64,000 nt of DNA from Branchiostoma lanceolatum (GCF_035083965.1 NC_089738.1:282501-346500); one strand, 5' to 3'. Shown: positions 23,102-36,769, counted from the stretch's first letter. The notes: generated from the sequence alone by a model not told the origin. Made by a program: numbers and translations.

Positions 23102-23969
23102 GGCCACAGCAAGTAAATTTTATGGATGACTTCAGCGCGCGCTTTGATTTTTCCTTGATTTTGAAATCAAAAACAAACTTTTTTTCCCTTCGGCAATGGT
23201 CAACATGCCGAGTGTAGGGCAAAATGTCACGAATGTCTGTCAGTTCCACAGATGCAACAAAAAGACATTTGCACATGTCGGAAGGGTAAAAAATCCATAC
23301 AAATGTGTTGTACAATTATTGTATATGCAAGCTGAAATAAGACTGCTCCTCATCACCAAACTACACGGAGACACGGTGCAGCCCTCAAATGCCCTCATAT
23401 CAAACTTTTAGTTGGAATTAGTCTGTCATTGCTGTGTCATTATCATCAACAACGTGTAACCCGATGTGTTATTCTTGAATGAAGTGAAGTACTAACAAAT
23501 CCGATAAGAGATTCCGATGAAGTAACTAGTGTCATGCGGTTTGAGTGGACCATTGTTTAGCTGTCTGACTGAAAATTCAGTCCGACAGTCAGGATAGCAA
23601 TATGGCGGAGAGAACTTTATAGTTGAGACAAAGTGAGCAGAGTCATGTCGTCACAGTCAGTCTGCCTCATGACTCAGGAGACTCCCGTGCCCAGTGGACG
23701 GGAAACCTCTCTGCGCTCTTGATGCAAACCCGGATCTAACATTATTATTATCTAAATATTGACATGAGTGTTAGTTACTGTTTTATTGATTACTTGTTGG
23801 TTGTAATACCAAGTTCTATCGCTTCAATTTTTCTTGCATGCTTTATGATATTCAAGTTTGAAAATGTAAATATCTTGTTTTTGATTGCCCGCCTTGTTTT
23901 TTTTCACCCGCGCGCACTAAATTTGGAGTCTGCAGAGGATGTAATCCATAAAATTTACTTACTGTGGCC
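23102..23969. mobile_element. 868-bp PIF/Harbinger-like element (copy C), TAA target duplication
   Basis: The terminal inverted repeats GGCCACAGCAAGTAAATTTT and the inverse AAATTTACTTACTGTGGCC are flanked by TAA on each side. The subterminal TGGATGAC motif and overall plan match copies A and B. The 73-residue frame inside has no recognised domain. Confidence 0.78.
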
Positions 23970-24647
23970 TAAACATAAAGAATAAAGTAATTTAGTAAAT
24001 GAATAGGGCCTCCTTTGGGTTTAACATCAAACATTGAATTTAAACGGCCACTGCAATAATTTCTAGTGTCAAGAACTGGGAAACTACTATTACTGAAGTA
24101 AGGACATAACAATGATACTGTTAGCTATGTAGAACTTGTACAGAGCTTGCCTCATTTTCCCTGGTGTTTCTACATCACAACACTAGCCTCTACACCCCAA
24201 TGTATGTATGAAAAAAAGATAACTAATGTAGGATTGAACATTAAGAATACTTGACTTTTTACTTCTGTCTATCGACATGAAATTAAACAAACAGTTTTCT
24301 GCTTACCCCGATGTCTCTCTAGATGTTCTTAATTCTTACAAATCTTGTTTGTCCGGCGTCGGACCGGCTTTTCACACACGTATGTACAAGGGCCGCACAA
24401 CACGACAGTGCCTGTCTTATATCATTAAAGTGTTTAGGCTACAGCATTGTAACATCTTGTTTCTAGCACTGTTCTGAAAACTTGATGATGGAAGTAGTCA
24501 GACAGATTAGAATAAGAATAACAACAGGTATTCTGTGATGGACTGTTGTGCTTTGTCGTTAGTTATAAGTGAGAGCGACTGTAGACGTGGTACGTTGTGA
24601 CCTACATTTTTTTTATCGAAGCCATCGTTTGGACGAGAATATCTTAA

Positions 24648-26936
24648 AGGCCCACTATGTAGGATTTTGGCCCAAAAATTGAAAATATTCTTGTGAACAA
24701 ATCTTAATGTTAATAGCAGGTACTGACATGTACAACCCCTTTTCAGCATATTTTCTTCATTATTTCGTCTATTTTGGGTGTTTGTGAACTGTACAAAAAC
24801 AAAACAAAAACTCCCGGACACCACCTCAATAGTAGATAAACAACAACATCCCAGTGCACTGGAGGACCCCCATGGTGGTCTTATCACTTAGGCACACTTT
24901 AGACTGCCAGATGTCATGAAGCTCTTCTTCTTTGGAAACACTCATAACTTTTTCCAAGAGGGTAGAATACAACTATTAATTTATTGTAGAGAGTCTACTT
25001 TGAAGGGTATCAATAAAGTGTGGTTGTTTTCCCTTCAAAACTGCAAGAACTCTGGTAAGGATGTTTTTTTACAGAAACTGGTGAACTGTAAACAGGCACC
25101 CCACTGGGCGATCAGCCTGATAAGAAGTACAGAAGCCATGTGTGGCCATGTGTTAGTGTTGTTTTGGATGGAGGATAACAGTTTTTGGCGACGCCTCAGG
25201 GGCGAGCCAAATGATATATTGTGTGCAGATTGCAACTATTCTAGGAATTGTAAAGGCATGTGTCCATAGGCATAGTAAGACAATAAGAATGTTAGGAATG
25301 TTAGTCAGACAGAAAGCCTCCCTCGGGAAATTCCTCCTAGATAACCTAGACAGGCAGCTACATCTGTCTACCAGATGTGCCAGGCTTATGTATACATGAC
25401 CCATTTAAGACCTCAGCTCTACAGTAATATTGCTCTTTTCTAAAACAATGTGTGTCTGTTACAATGTTTTTAGATGTCCTAATGCTGGTCCTTACAACTG
25501 TAAGATTTAATGTCTTTCTTCAGGGAACAGGTCATAACTGCATCAACTCTGTACTGATAAGGATTGTGCACACGCTGCTTCAGTTACCTATACACTGAGC
25601 AGATTAATTAAAGGGCATTAACCTCATTCATGACATTGGGAACATGTCCAAACCAGATCGATCAATGAAAAATTTCACTGTCGCAAGGAAACTTAGCAAG
25701 CCAGTTGTACTAGTACTAGATGATTATCCTGCTGATAAGATGCCACTTTCTTGCTGATATAATCCTGTACACTTCCAAGAACACATGGGACACATTTTTA
25801 CACAACAACATTTCTGTGGATTAAGATTCCCAGGCTGGCATTTCATTAGGGCTCCAGGAATTACTGGCAAATTCCTTTATGACTGGTGTTCCTGGTATTC
25901 CATCCTGGCATTCCATCCTGGCATTCCATCCTGGCATTCCATCCTTAGCTAACATCCCTGGCCATTCACGCTCTAGAGGACTTAGTTCTATAGTTCAGGG
26001 AACATAAATAGTGTACAAGCTGTTGCATGGTGTATGCTGTGTCTGTTGGTAAGTGGACTATGATGTTAAAATTTGTGTAGATTTGGCCTAACATGTTGTT
26101 CATGTAAACAGCAGTCCTATCAGAGTAGAATAGTCATTTTGTATGGTGGGAACCCGGTCCGTGGGCTGTTTTCAGTTGTCATGATCAGGCTGTGATGAAA
26201 TCGATGTTCGTTCTGGCGGTAGGGTGTGTCTGGTAGAATCTAGTGGAACTGTTGCTGTCTGTGTGTGTGTGCGTGTGTGTGTGCACTGCTTGAACAGACA
26301 GATTTCCGCTTTGAAAACCTGTGTATACCTGCTAGGAAATCCCTAATTTCCACGGGTTTCAATGAGTTCCCACAGTGGAAACGCGATGTGTCCCTTTTGG
26401 GGAACCTATGCACATCTGTGTAAACGGACCACTGTCGTGTACACGTTGTGTCCTTCGATGTAAACCTGTGCGCACAAGTGTGTAAACGTGTGGACATGTG
26501 TGGAAACTACATGTGTCGGCCTTTGTGTGCGAACGAGTGGTGCATAATTTAGCAGTAATTATCGCGTAATTATCACCTAATTATCTTTTCTTGTTGGTCT
26601 AACCGCGCGGGCCGTCCAGACACGTGTGTGCGTGTCTGCGTGTGTATTTGTCCAGTAGAACAGCCCTTTTCGTTAGAAATCCTGTATGACCAGCACCACC
26701 TATCACTGTGCCCTAAGCAGGGTACAGTAAAAATTAAAACAACAACCACCGTCGCCATGGCAATGTCTTTTTATCATTGCCAGTCTTTTTTAAAGTTGTT
26801 TGTATGGTGCAGTAATGTTGTAACCTCCCTTCCTGAATATCGGTAAGCAATTCTATAGAGTTGATAAAGCTTGCTATGCAAAGAAACAGTAGGAAAATCT
26901 ACTTTCTGTATTGGCCTAAAACTACATAGTGGGTCT
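24648..26936. mobile_element. 2.3-kb non-autonomous element with TTAA target duplication (piggyBac type)
   Basis: The ends AGGCCCACTATGTAG and CTACATAGTGGGTCT are inverted, continue for about 25 bp (GGCC at the inner edge), and are flanked by TTAA on both sides. Inside are a four-copy 13-bp repeat (GGCATTCCATCCT, about 25893-25944) and AT-rich filler; no transposase domain is seen. The TTAA duplication points to the piggyBac superfamily, although these ends lack its usual CCC start. Confidence 0.7.
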
Positions 26937-27044
26937 TTAAATGTACCCTCTGTGTCAGGATGAAAAACAACAACAATGATGTGTATTGCTCAGCATCAAG
27001 GTGCTCTGATAATGACTCAGTAACAACGTCATAAAAGGTCTTCC

Positions 27045-27330
27045 TACAGTTTAACTCGTAGCAGCCTTACGGTTGAGCTCCTGGTTCCAACTAGTTGGTA
27101 ACTGAGACAACCTGGTGCAATCCTTGGTCAGGACATCTCGGATGAGGCTGCACCCGTTTTTCGGAAGGGACTTAATGTGGGGGTCCCGTGTTCGAGGAGG
27201 TGTCTCGAGCACGTTAAAGGGAAGGGCTAGCAGCCCCTTCCTGTAAAAAATTACCCCGCTACTGAAACAGTAGGGAAACGTGCTGCCCATGTGCCACTAG
27301 TCATTTCAAGGGTCTGAATGAATGAAGAAG
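27045..27330 (+). mobile_element. tRNA-derived SINE, second family
   Basis: The head is CTACAGTTTAACTCGTAGCA, the body has GGACATCTCGGATGAGGCTG and GGGTCCCGTGTTCGAGGAGG, and the end is AAGGGTCTGAATGAATGAAG. It is one of the more complete copies of this family. Confidence 0.75.
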
Positions 27331-27599
27331 GTCATACAACTGACTATTGAGCCCCATTTTCACTGAGACCAAATTGAAAATCTTTGATAACGAGGATTGG
27401 GATTATCAAAAGATCATTACAAAACTATGGATATCGCTAAAATATTGTTTCAAGATCCCTGAGCGTTCACTGCCCAAATTTAACTGACGGCACTTGACAA
27501 CTTTTTGGTCACACAGCGGTCTCGCCCTTTTATTATCTCCATGAAAAAAGGCTTTTTCATGGATATACTGGTTTCCGTGCGTTTGGTGTTTGTGTGTAT

Positions 27600-28530
27600 G
27601 TATGTGTCACCGGATGCTTAAAGTCACCATAACTGTAGAACCTGTACATGGATTGTGATGATTTTTGGTATGTGGGTGGGTGTTAGGAGGAGGAAGGTCA
27701 AGGTCGATTTTGGGGCCCCTGGCATGTGTGACTGGAACTGCAATGGCGTGTTTGTAAAAATCTTCAATGCAGAAGAACTGAAGAGAGGATCGACAGATCG
27801 TCATGTTATTTGGTACACAGGTAGGTTAGACCAAGATGTACACACTTAAGTGCAAACTATGCAAATGAGACCGAATTTGCATAAGTAAGGAGGCAAATCG
27901 TTTGCATGTGTGTCGCTGGATGCTCAAAGTCAGCATAACTGTAGAACGTGTAGATGGATTGTAATGATATTTGGTATGTGGGTATGCGCTGGGAGGAGAA
28001 TGGTCAAGGTCGATTTTGGGCCCCCTGGTTTGTGTCCCTGGAACTACAATGGCCTATTTGTAAAAATGTTCTAAAGGGGTATAACTGAAGAAAGGAACAA
28101 CAGATTTTCATGTTATTTGGTACGCAGGTAGGTTGGACAGAGATGTACATACTGAAATGCAAATCATGCAAAGTTATTGTGTTTGCGTGTGTGTGCGCGT
28201 GTGTGTATGTTTGTGTCACCGTGTGTGTGTGTATGTATGTGTCACCGGATGCGTAAAATCAGCATAACTATAGAACGTGTAAATGAATTGTAATGATATT
28301 TGGTATGCGGGTAGGTGTTGGGAGGAGAAAGGTCAAGGTCGATTTTGGGCCCCCTGGTATGTGTCATTGGAACTGTAATGGCGTATTTGTCAAAATCTTC
28401 ATAGGAGAATAACTGAAGAAAGGAGCGACAGATTTTCATGAAATTTACTATGCAGGTAGCTTAGAGAGGGTTGTATAAAATGAAGTGCAAATTATGCAAA
28501 TTGAACTTAATTTGCATAAGTAATGAGGAA
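27600..28530 (+). repeat. three tandem ~300-bp units of a dispersed repeat
   Basis: Units start near 27605, 27910 and 28240 with TGTGTCACCGGATGC or TGTGTCGCTGGATGC and contain GGTCAAGGTCGATTTTGGG and TTTTCATGTTATTTGGTA; they end in TTTGCATAAGTAA. They are diverged from each other, so the triplication is not recent. Confidence 0.8.
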
Positions 28531-29427
28531 AATCTTGTTGCACTACTAACAGCTGTTAGTAGCTATTAATAGCGAAAGTGGGTCATTTCTCCTAATCCCC
28601 CCCCCCCGACAGGTGGCCGGGGGTCATACCATTGAGCGATATAGAATGGGGGGAACTGGTTTAATAAAAAAAAAGTTTCATGGAGATTTTGGGTCCTAAG
28701 ACTCTTGTTAATTATTTAATCCCGAGACGAATCAGCGTGTAGGCATGATTTTTAGTTGCAATTAGTGCATTTAGTCAAGCAGTATAGCTAAAATGATGCA
28801 AATTCCAAAAAAAACTCATAGCTTTGTGGATTTCGAACAAGACGTTTCCAGCATATAAAACTTATTAGAAACATTGATACTTAAATGTTTGCCCCTCTGC
28901 ATAAAGAAAACACGGATGGTGTATTGGGGGGTTCTAAATTCAAGATGTCGCCACGGTGCGCCTGGAAAGAAATTGAGATGGCATCCAGATTTGTGTAAAA
29001 CGTGTTCAAACACATCTGTGACAAATCTAGTGCTTTTAGACAAATCTGCACAGTTGGTCTGACTCGGATATTCCCATCTATGCCACTGGACTAGAGAAGA
29101 GCTACTAGAAAGAGATACAGGTGGCGACTGTAACACAAAAACTCCAATTACTGACTATTGTCAAGCGAGGCACTAGTGACATCCGGTCACGTCCGTCTCA
29201 CGTTAGGGTTACGACAGCAGGGTGAGGACATCACGACAGTCGTGGAGGTGTTGTGCAATATTGAGAAGTCTTGTGACTGGAATATGTTGTTGTAGATCCT
29301 TGTCGTCGGTAGTTTGCGTCACGCGGTCTCGCTGGAAATTCTTCCACAAAAAAATGTCCAACGTATATGACCGCGCCTTTACTGGTTACGATGCAAAGCA
29401 TTTATCACCACCCTAATGCGGGGCGTA
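28531..29427. other. intergenic, no supported gene
   Basis: AT-rich sequence with a C run at 28600. I see nothing further that can be named. Confidence 0.45.
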
Positions 29428-29690
29428 GGGATGTCCTTGTAGCTCAACTGGTAGCAGCCTCACAGTTGAGCTGGTGTCAATTAGTTGATACTGGGACAGG
29501 ACATCTTGGTTGGGGCTGACTCGTCTTTCGGAAGGGACGTAGAATGGGGACCCCGTGCTCGAGGAGTTGCTACCAACCCCTCCCTGTCCAAATGTACCCT
29601 GCTTCTGAAACAGCAAGGAAACATGCTGCTCTATGTTCCCCTAGGCATTACATGTACAAGGGTCTGGACGAACGAAACGAATGCAGGGGG
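29428..29690 (+). mobile_element. tRNA-derived SINE, second family
   Basis: The head is GTCCTTGTAGCTCAACTGGT, the body has GACATCTTGGTTGGGGCTG and GGACCCCGTGCTCGAGGAG, and the end is AAGGGTCTGGACGAACGAAA. It lies directly before the 43-bp minisatellite. Confidence 0.75.
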
Positions 29691-29721
29691 AATCAGAAAG
29701 AAACAAAACAACCAACCTGCC

Positions 29722-30023
29722 GGCTGGCCTGTCCGCTCCCCCTGCTCACACTGGCGGTAGCTCCGGCTGGCCTGTCCGCTCCCCCTGCTCACACTGGCGG
29801 TAGCTCCGGCTGGCCTGTCCGCTCCCCCTGCTCACACTGGCGGTAGCTCCGGCTGGCCTGTCCGCTCCCCCTGCTCACACTGGCGGTAGCTCCGGCTGGC
29901 CTGTCCGCTCCCCCTGCTCACACTGGCGGTAGCTCTGGCTGGCCTGTCCGCTCCCCCCTGCTCACACTGGCGGTAGCTCCGGCTGGCCTGTCCGCTCCCC
30001 CTGCTCACACTGGCGGTAGTTCC
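29722..30023. repeat. 43-bp minisatellite, 7 copies
   Basis: Units contain GGCTGGCCTGTCCGCTCCCC and CTGCTCACACTGGCGGTAGC and are nearly identical. One unit carries an extra C. The open frames across it are not supported as genes. Confidence 0.95.
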
Positions 30024-31745
30024 GGCGGTTCTGGCGGCCGGCTGTGTGCAGAAGACTCCGAAGACGCCACCGCTTCTCTGAGCACTATAAGCCAATAATG
30101 GAATCAGTCCTCCCAGTGTCTGGCAATTCTTAAGACGGGCGACTGTCAAAGCTCAGATGGATTAACTTCGCGTCGGCGTGGCCAATTCATGGCATAAAGG
30201 GTCCCTGGGTACGGCAACGTTATCAAGTTACCTCTGACGACGGATACAAGGCGGATTTCCTCCGAGAAAGCCCATTAAAGCTCGTAGTTTATAATAGATG
30301 AAGCAAATTAGAGCAGATCTGAATGATTGTGTGTACATAACATGCCAACTTTAGACGCATTTCAGCACTGAACTCCAAAGTTACATGTAGGGGTAAGACT
30401 CAAAACAACCAAATCAAAAGGCATAAATCCCCCTCCCACTGAGCATACATGTAGTATCTGCAGCCACATCCACTCTCTAGTCATAAACGGTAAAGAAGGC
30501 TTACGCCTAAGTATACAACGGGCATTCTTTTGAAGCATGTACACAAGGATGCGTACTTAGAACATTGCTTATCGAGCTGTAAAAGGTTATTGCATTTGCT
30601 CCACTAATTAGTTAAACGGCTTATGGCCCGATATCTGTGTATGTACTTCATACTGAACTCAACAACTATTCACTTTAACCCCGCCCTATCTTGCAATATC
30701 AGACACTAACTTTACTGAGAGAAACTCTCCGAAAGTTGAAGTTTGTTCCCCGGACTGTTTGACGTCTTTCAGATGACCATCAGGGGCATATGATAACTCG
30801 ACCTTCTCACGACCTTGACCTTTTCACCGTCTCTGTAAACATTGTAAGTCTCCGTGCAGCTGTTTGCTGAAAGCTATTTTAGTGGTTGAAGACTGCAGCA
30901 TACTGAAGAATACGTCCAAAGTCACGACGTACCCAAGGACATATTTGCTTACAAGAAAACTTCAGTAAAAACAACAACTAAGTATATTAAACACACGCTT
31001 TGATGAATTGCAAGAGTATCAGTGGAAATGCACTAAAATGAGTAAAGGTCCCAAAAATTACACATCCATGTTACAGAAAAATCCTATCCAAGCTATGCGC
31101 TCAATCACATACTGCTAACCTATTTCACAATCTGAAAAAAAATCGAAACCATCTGTATTTAAAGCTGGTTTCTTGTTGCGTCTCAAAAGCGTGTGCTGCC
31201 TTGAAAACAAGACCATAGCTTGTCCCGTACAAAAGATACAAAAACCGTAAGTTTTGCTGCAGTACCGGGATCAACCGCCAGAGGACCCAAATTGACCTTG
31301 ACCTCTGTACATTACACCTGATCTCTAAGTTACAGGTGTCATGTGTCTGGCGCGCCTTGTGGGTAATGTCGTTTTTATGGCTCCCTCGGGACGGCGGTAC
31401 ACTGCGGACATGCCAGAATGGAGGCAATCAATTTAATTGAGTTCAGAGGAAAGAAAACAACTGTTACAGCTTTTAAGTAAACGAGGGTAAGAAGTTCAGC
31501 AAAACTAACAGTTCGGGTCATTTCCCCTTTTACACGACAAACAATGTATGTCAATCTCGTGTCGTTTTGCGGAAGCCGCTGAGCTCTTTCTAACGGACAT
31601 TTGTTGCACGGTTTTCAAACATAATCTCGACCAATCAGTAAAGAGAATAGAGGAGCACCGTTAATTACAACCATGGCCACAATTTCGGCACAACCACACA
31701 AAAATCGGGTTCCCATTTTTATTTGTTCGTTTGGGGGTCAATATA
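30024..31745. other. intergenic, no supported gene
   Basis: No splice-consistent exon or complete repeat was recognised; a weak dispersed-repeat match lies near 31250-31340. Confidence 0.45.
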
Positions 31746-32263
31746 ATGAATGAAGACCTTTATTGTACATGTTTGCCCCACTGGGCTAAGCACAGGTCAC
31801 ATGTTAACAAATACATACATATTCACGAGTATTACTGTACATAAACATCTAGCATACTCTAGTATTTTCGACTTCCTCTCGCTTCTTGGTAATTGTATAA
31901 TTGCATAATGTATAATTGTATAATGTCAATACTATAATCTAGATAGAATAGAAGTTAAACACTATTTTGTAGTAGAATGTAGTTTATACAACAGAGAGTC
32001 GGACTTAATATCCGGATGCAAACTGTTTCCCTACGTCATACACCTAAGATTGACACATCCATATCCACACTTCTAATAAGTTTGATTACGGAAACATCTG
32101 CTCTTACATTCTCACCATTACAAAAAAAGCGACTTCACTATAAAGTTGATTACCGTTGCAGTTCGCGTGCCTTGTGCTGGCTGAACAATATGTACATAGT
32201 CTTTTGCTTTGGCCTGTACTTAACCCCGTGGGTATGTTATGTACAATAAAGGTCTTCATTCAT
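31746..32263. mobile_element. inverted pair of retrotransposon 3' tails or fold-back element
   Basis: A 25-bp perfect inverted repeat bounds the region: ATGAATGAAGACCTTTATTG at the left and CAATAAAGGTCTTCATTCAT at the right. The arm has the AATAAA-plus-short-repeat form of CR1-like 3' ends, so this may be two copies inserted tail-outward, or a MITE. Confidence 0.6.
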
Positions 32264-33984
32264 ATTCGACCGAGGAAATGTCTCTAAGAGTTACGAACCG
32301 AGGCGTCGACAGGTCTCCGATTCCCCTTGACATCCGTGTGGCTTTTCAAACAGAACAAACGAATATCCATCATGTCATCCCGTGCAAAGCGTCCTCGTCC
32401 CGCTGATTTCCCTCGCCGAGCCTCGTCTCATCAAGATTGGCGCCGAAGGAATCTGAAGGGATCGACTTTACGGAGGTAATTTCCCTATGTGCACGTTATG
32501 TGGATAATACAACCTATCTAATTTAGCCTGTGACTTTATCTCTGTCCCAGAGAGGTTTTCAGTTTGAGCTCCGGACTTCATCAAAGATCGCTCCTTCTCT
32601 AATTATCCTTACAGTTTGCTGTTGGACAAAAGTTACAATTTCGCAGCGTAATTAATTCATCAAGTAACGGCGATTTCTAAAAAGCAGGATTATCTAAATA
32701 TTACACAGCTTCTTCAACTGATATGATCAAAGTGGCTGTTATACTGGACTGCGCCTAATTGTGCCAAATTGTATCCATAAAGTGGCACAATCGGCTGCAA
32801 TTTGTCGCCAGAAAAGCAAAGAGTTGTTCTTCAAACGTTTTTCTCGACTCCTTAACCAATGACTCAGAGGAACGAAATTGGCATGCGCAGTGATTTCAGT
32901 AGTTTTGAAATGTCTGCTGATATTGTCATGTTATATCTTTTAAAAAATGTGTTTCGTTTTTCTGTTCTTATGCGTGGAAGCCGCGTCTATAAACCCTGTT
33001 GAACCTTTCAGGTCTCAACTGTCTTCACCCTCCCACCTCACTCCACCTCGGCACCTGTAAGACGATACCCGAGTAAGCTATCAACATTATTGTCTTGTAA
33101 CAGTTGCATAGGTGAAATTTCACCTCCTACAATAACGAGAAGCTGGTCAGGCAAAATCTTTACAAACTGCTCTCAAATCTGAGAAGGAGTGAACTACGTG
33201 TGTTTGTCGGTACATAACGCGAAAATTTAGGTATCACAGCTTCGAATGTCATGTAACTCGATTGTGCTACTGATTGCATTTTCCATTATGGTATCTTATA
33301 ACAAATGTTGTTTGAGGGGTGAATATAGGCCTTCAGTGCTTGTTCTTTTCCCTAAACCATTAGTACGATCAAACTGATGTCAAAAATGCTTAACGTCAAG
33401 AGATTAGCCCTCATCCTTGAGACAAAATTCCTTCCATGAGTTTGTTTGTGTACATGTCTTACAACTTCTGAATTTTTTAGAACCGAGATCGGCCCATTGT
33501 TGTAAGAGTTGTACTTTAAAGTGTGTGTGCTGTACGATGGGGTACAAACGGACCCCAGATAATTTTGCATTGTTAATTACATAATATGAAAAAATTCCTG
33601 TCCAATAACAGAAATTTTTAATCGTTATTTCTATTACAACAAGTTATTGTACCATTCTAGTGTAAAATGTGTTTTTCCTCATTTTGCATAAATTGTGCGA
33701 AGTCCATAGATTTGATACACTTTAACATGTGATTGGTAGTTCATGAAAAGTAGATTTTATAGATATGTAGAAGATGTTTTCCGATAAGTAGACGGAGCGT
33801 TGTTGATATAAGTGGTGTCGCCTTTTCAGGATGATTTTGTTGCTTGATTGCGCTAGATACACCCTCCTCACGTGAGATAAGGACACATAATCCAATTATC
33901 ATCTATGTTTGCTAAAATTCGTCACCAACGCATGAAGAGAGCAATGGTTCAAAATCGTCTAAAGGGAAATTTGTCTGGTGTTAA
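32264..33984. other. intergenic, one weak exon-like frame
   Basis: From 32372 an ATG frame (MSSRAKRPRPADFPRR...) runs to a possible GTAATT donor at 32476. There is no partner exon or domain, so it is not called as a gene. Confidence 0.4.
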
Positions 33985-34488
33985 AGGCATCCAGAGCATT
34001 TTATGAGGCTTGAAACTAGATTAAAAAAACTCAAATTTCTAGTTATTCCTACACATAGTAAGTTTCAATAACACTTAACCATTACATATCGACATTAAAG
34101 GAGCAAACTTTAAGATACAATGTCGCTGTGTAGTGAGAAGTGAGAAGTGATGGAAAATCTAAGCCCTAATAGACTGATCCTGACTGTCCATCACAATTAG
34201 GGGTTCGACCAATGAGAGAGTGACTGCATGTTCGCCAAATATTTGCATTTTTACGTTTTAACTTTGCATTTCTACGTTTTGACGGAGGTGGGCGGGGCTA
34301 TGGTATCGGTCTATTTACACTAGACGCGTGAAACTAAAAGATCACCATTTAGCTTATTTTTGTGCCGCTTTTGATAAGAAATCCGCACGAAAATGAGGTA
34401 AACAGTGGCATTAAATGTCAATTTCATAAAGATTACAGCAACTAGAATATTTCCTGTTTTCAAGCCTCATAAAACGCTCTGGGTGCTT
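33985..34488. mobile_element. 504-bp MITE with TTAA target duplication
   Basis: The inverted ends AGGCATCCAGAGCATTTTAT and ATAAAACGCTCTGGGTGCTT extend over about 32 bp (GAGGCTTGAAA shared) and are flanked by TTAA. There is no coding capacity. The target site matches the 24.6 kb element but the ends do not. Confidence 0.8.
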
Positions 34489-34641
34489 TTAAGGTAGCAC
34501 CAAATTTGAATGTACTATCACGTTTACCGGTTGTAACACGGCCCTGAATGGTTCATTAACCGGCCGTATGAATGCATTTCTTACTCAAGTATGTTACTAG
34601 ATTAATGTGTTTGAATGCCATTTATCAAAACCTGGCAAGTA

Positions 34642-36367
34642 GCGATGGCGACGCCCCGGGGCAGTTACGCACTCGGGTAAAAGTGTCCCCGTCAAGCCCC
34701 GGTCACATACATCGTACGATGCACCTACGATAGCATATCCCGTACATCGCACGATGATCGCAGGTAAATCGTAGGTAAAATCAGCTATCTTAGAGCGTCG
34801 GACGATGTTAAAAATTTTTCCAGCTTCGAACGATTTTTTACTGGATGAGACGCCAGGCCGCTCTTATGCATTTTACATACACAAACGCTGCCTAAAATAT
34901 AACCTACTAGTATATGACATTTCATGGAGGTAATAATGGAGATTCCCTTGGAAAACAATTCCTGTATAAAAAAAGTGACCGAAAGGAGTTTGGAGACAAT
35001 GTGGCAGAATTCAATTAACCTGAAGGGTGCATTTCCACATACTGTCCATAGGAGAGTCTTTGCACTTTGAACACAGTGATAGCAATGAAAATCACATCTT
35101 CAAACAGAAAAGATAAAAACCTTCTTATTGGAGTGAGTACGTAAATCGTTTTTTTTTTTGCAACGATCTGTATTAATCGACCTTGAACAGAAGATTAAGA
35201 TCTCTACCTTCGTTTACGATGCCTCTAAACTCTTATTGTATGGACTTAAAGATAGTTTGAAGATGATTATAAAACAGATCACCATTTTCAATGTTTATTG
35301 CAAAAAGATTTTAAACGGCATAGGGACTCAATAAAGTATCTGTTAACGTAACATGACCTATTTACGTGCAGGAGTAGTTTACGTCCAGATTGGGTCATGT
35401 CCACATGTCGCGGTGTATTATGCCAAAGCCTGTTCTCATGAGAAACAAAAAACGTCATAAGTATGATCCTCAGCCATCTCTCTTTTTTATACAAAACATT
35501 TAAAAGGGTTTACGTCCAGCGACATAACAGAATAAACTCCTGAACCAGTAACAACAAGTTGCACGGAAGCGTCATGCATGAAGCATTTCATATGTAACTC
35601 GACACCGCGTATTTTATCATGTTTTTCTAACTTACACGATAGCTAGTATCTTTTAAAAGTAGCTGACGTTAAACCTTTCTTTGATATGCAGACTATCCAT
35701 GGTGATTCGAGGTTTGAAACTCTTGCCAGTTTTAGGAAGGTTTGATACAACCTAGCGACCCCCGCTCCGATGATACATTTTTGTACGGCATAACATCATG
35801 GCCATGCGTTTATCACGTCAACGTCACGTGCTGCTGATTTCGGGGAAATTCACAATACAAAAATTGTTTAGTTCCATCGCGTCGGGCAAGCGGAGGGACA
35901 CACATAGTGACTTTACTGCCATTTGTCTGTAGACTACTTTCGACAGTTACTGTGTATTTTTTTTTTCCGGTCTATGTTCTTCAAGCATAGCGCTAGGAGG
36001 GAAAATACTGAGGTGGACGATAAAGGGTAAGCCTAGCTCAATTCTACACCATATACCCCAGTATAAATACATGCTCGCACGGCGTTAAACAGGCGGAGAC
36101 AAACTTACAGACCATGCATTTTCTTGTTAGAAGAGCTGATATTTCTACCCATTGGTTAAACATTTGGCTCTGTCCGCGCGGTTTTAGGATAAATAACGTT
36201 TTGAATAAATCGGACGTAAACTGGTCATGTTTCGTTTTTATGTTGTGTTTTTGCTATTGTTGTGTTGAGTATATAGGCGCGTGCATGGGTCTGTCTATGT
36301 CCTCGATCGGTCAGCACTGACCATAGTTTTACCCGAGTACGTATCTGCCCCGGGGCGTCGCCATGGC
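34642..36367. mobile_element. 1.7-kb terminal-inverted-repeat element, TA target duplication (copy 2)
   Basis: The ends GCGATGGCGACGCCCCGGGG and CCCCGGGGCGTCGCCATGGC are inverted, continue about 20 bp (ACTCGGGTAAAA), and are flanked by TA. Its right part (35338-36240) is duplicated at 6212-6930, and diverged pieces occur on both sides of the retrotransposon at 37.7-39.8 kb. No transposase frame is visible, so it is non-autonomous. Confidence 0.75.
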
Positions 36368-36769
36368 TATACAGTCATATTTGTGCTACTAGCTATATAG
36401 TAGTGCCCTGCAGGATAGTCTTAGACAGCACGTATTCAGGTACGGTATCTAGCCTGCTATTCAAACCTATTATAGCTGACGAGTACTAGTCTCTTTCGTT
36501 CTCTTTGAACAACGTTGCATCGGAGGAACAGCCGTTGGATAAGATATGTTTGGACACAGCTACACGTTTATGAACTTACATGTATATACGAGATATTATA
36601 TATATACAAGATATGCTGAGCGTATTCCGGACGCACACAACGTCTGCCAACCGCATGGCTGACGCCCTTCCGGGCATATTCTGGGCGGGGTGTATATTCT
36701 CCGACCTGCTACACCGGTAACGTTTAATATCCACGGAAGATCCTAACCACCAGACTCTATAACTTCACA

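Noticed and set aside
32372..32475. Basic exon-like frame with a GTAATT donor
   Set aside because: No downstream exon or domain could be linked to it.
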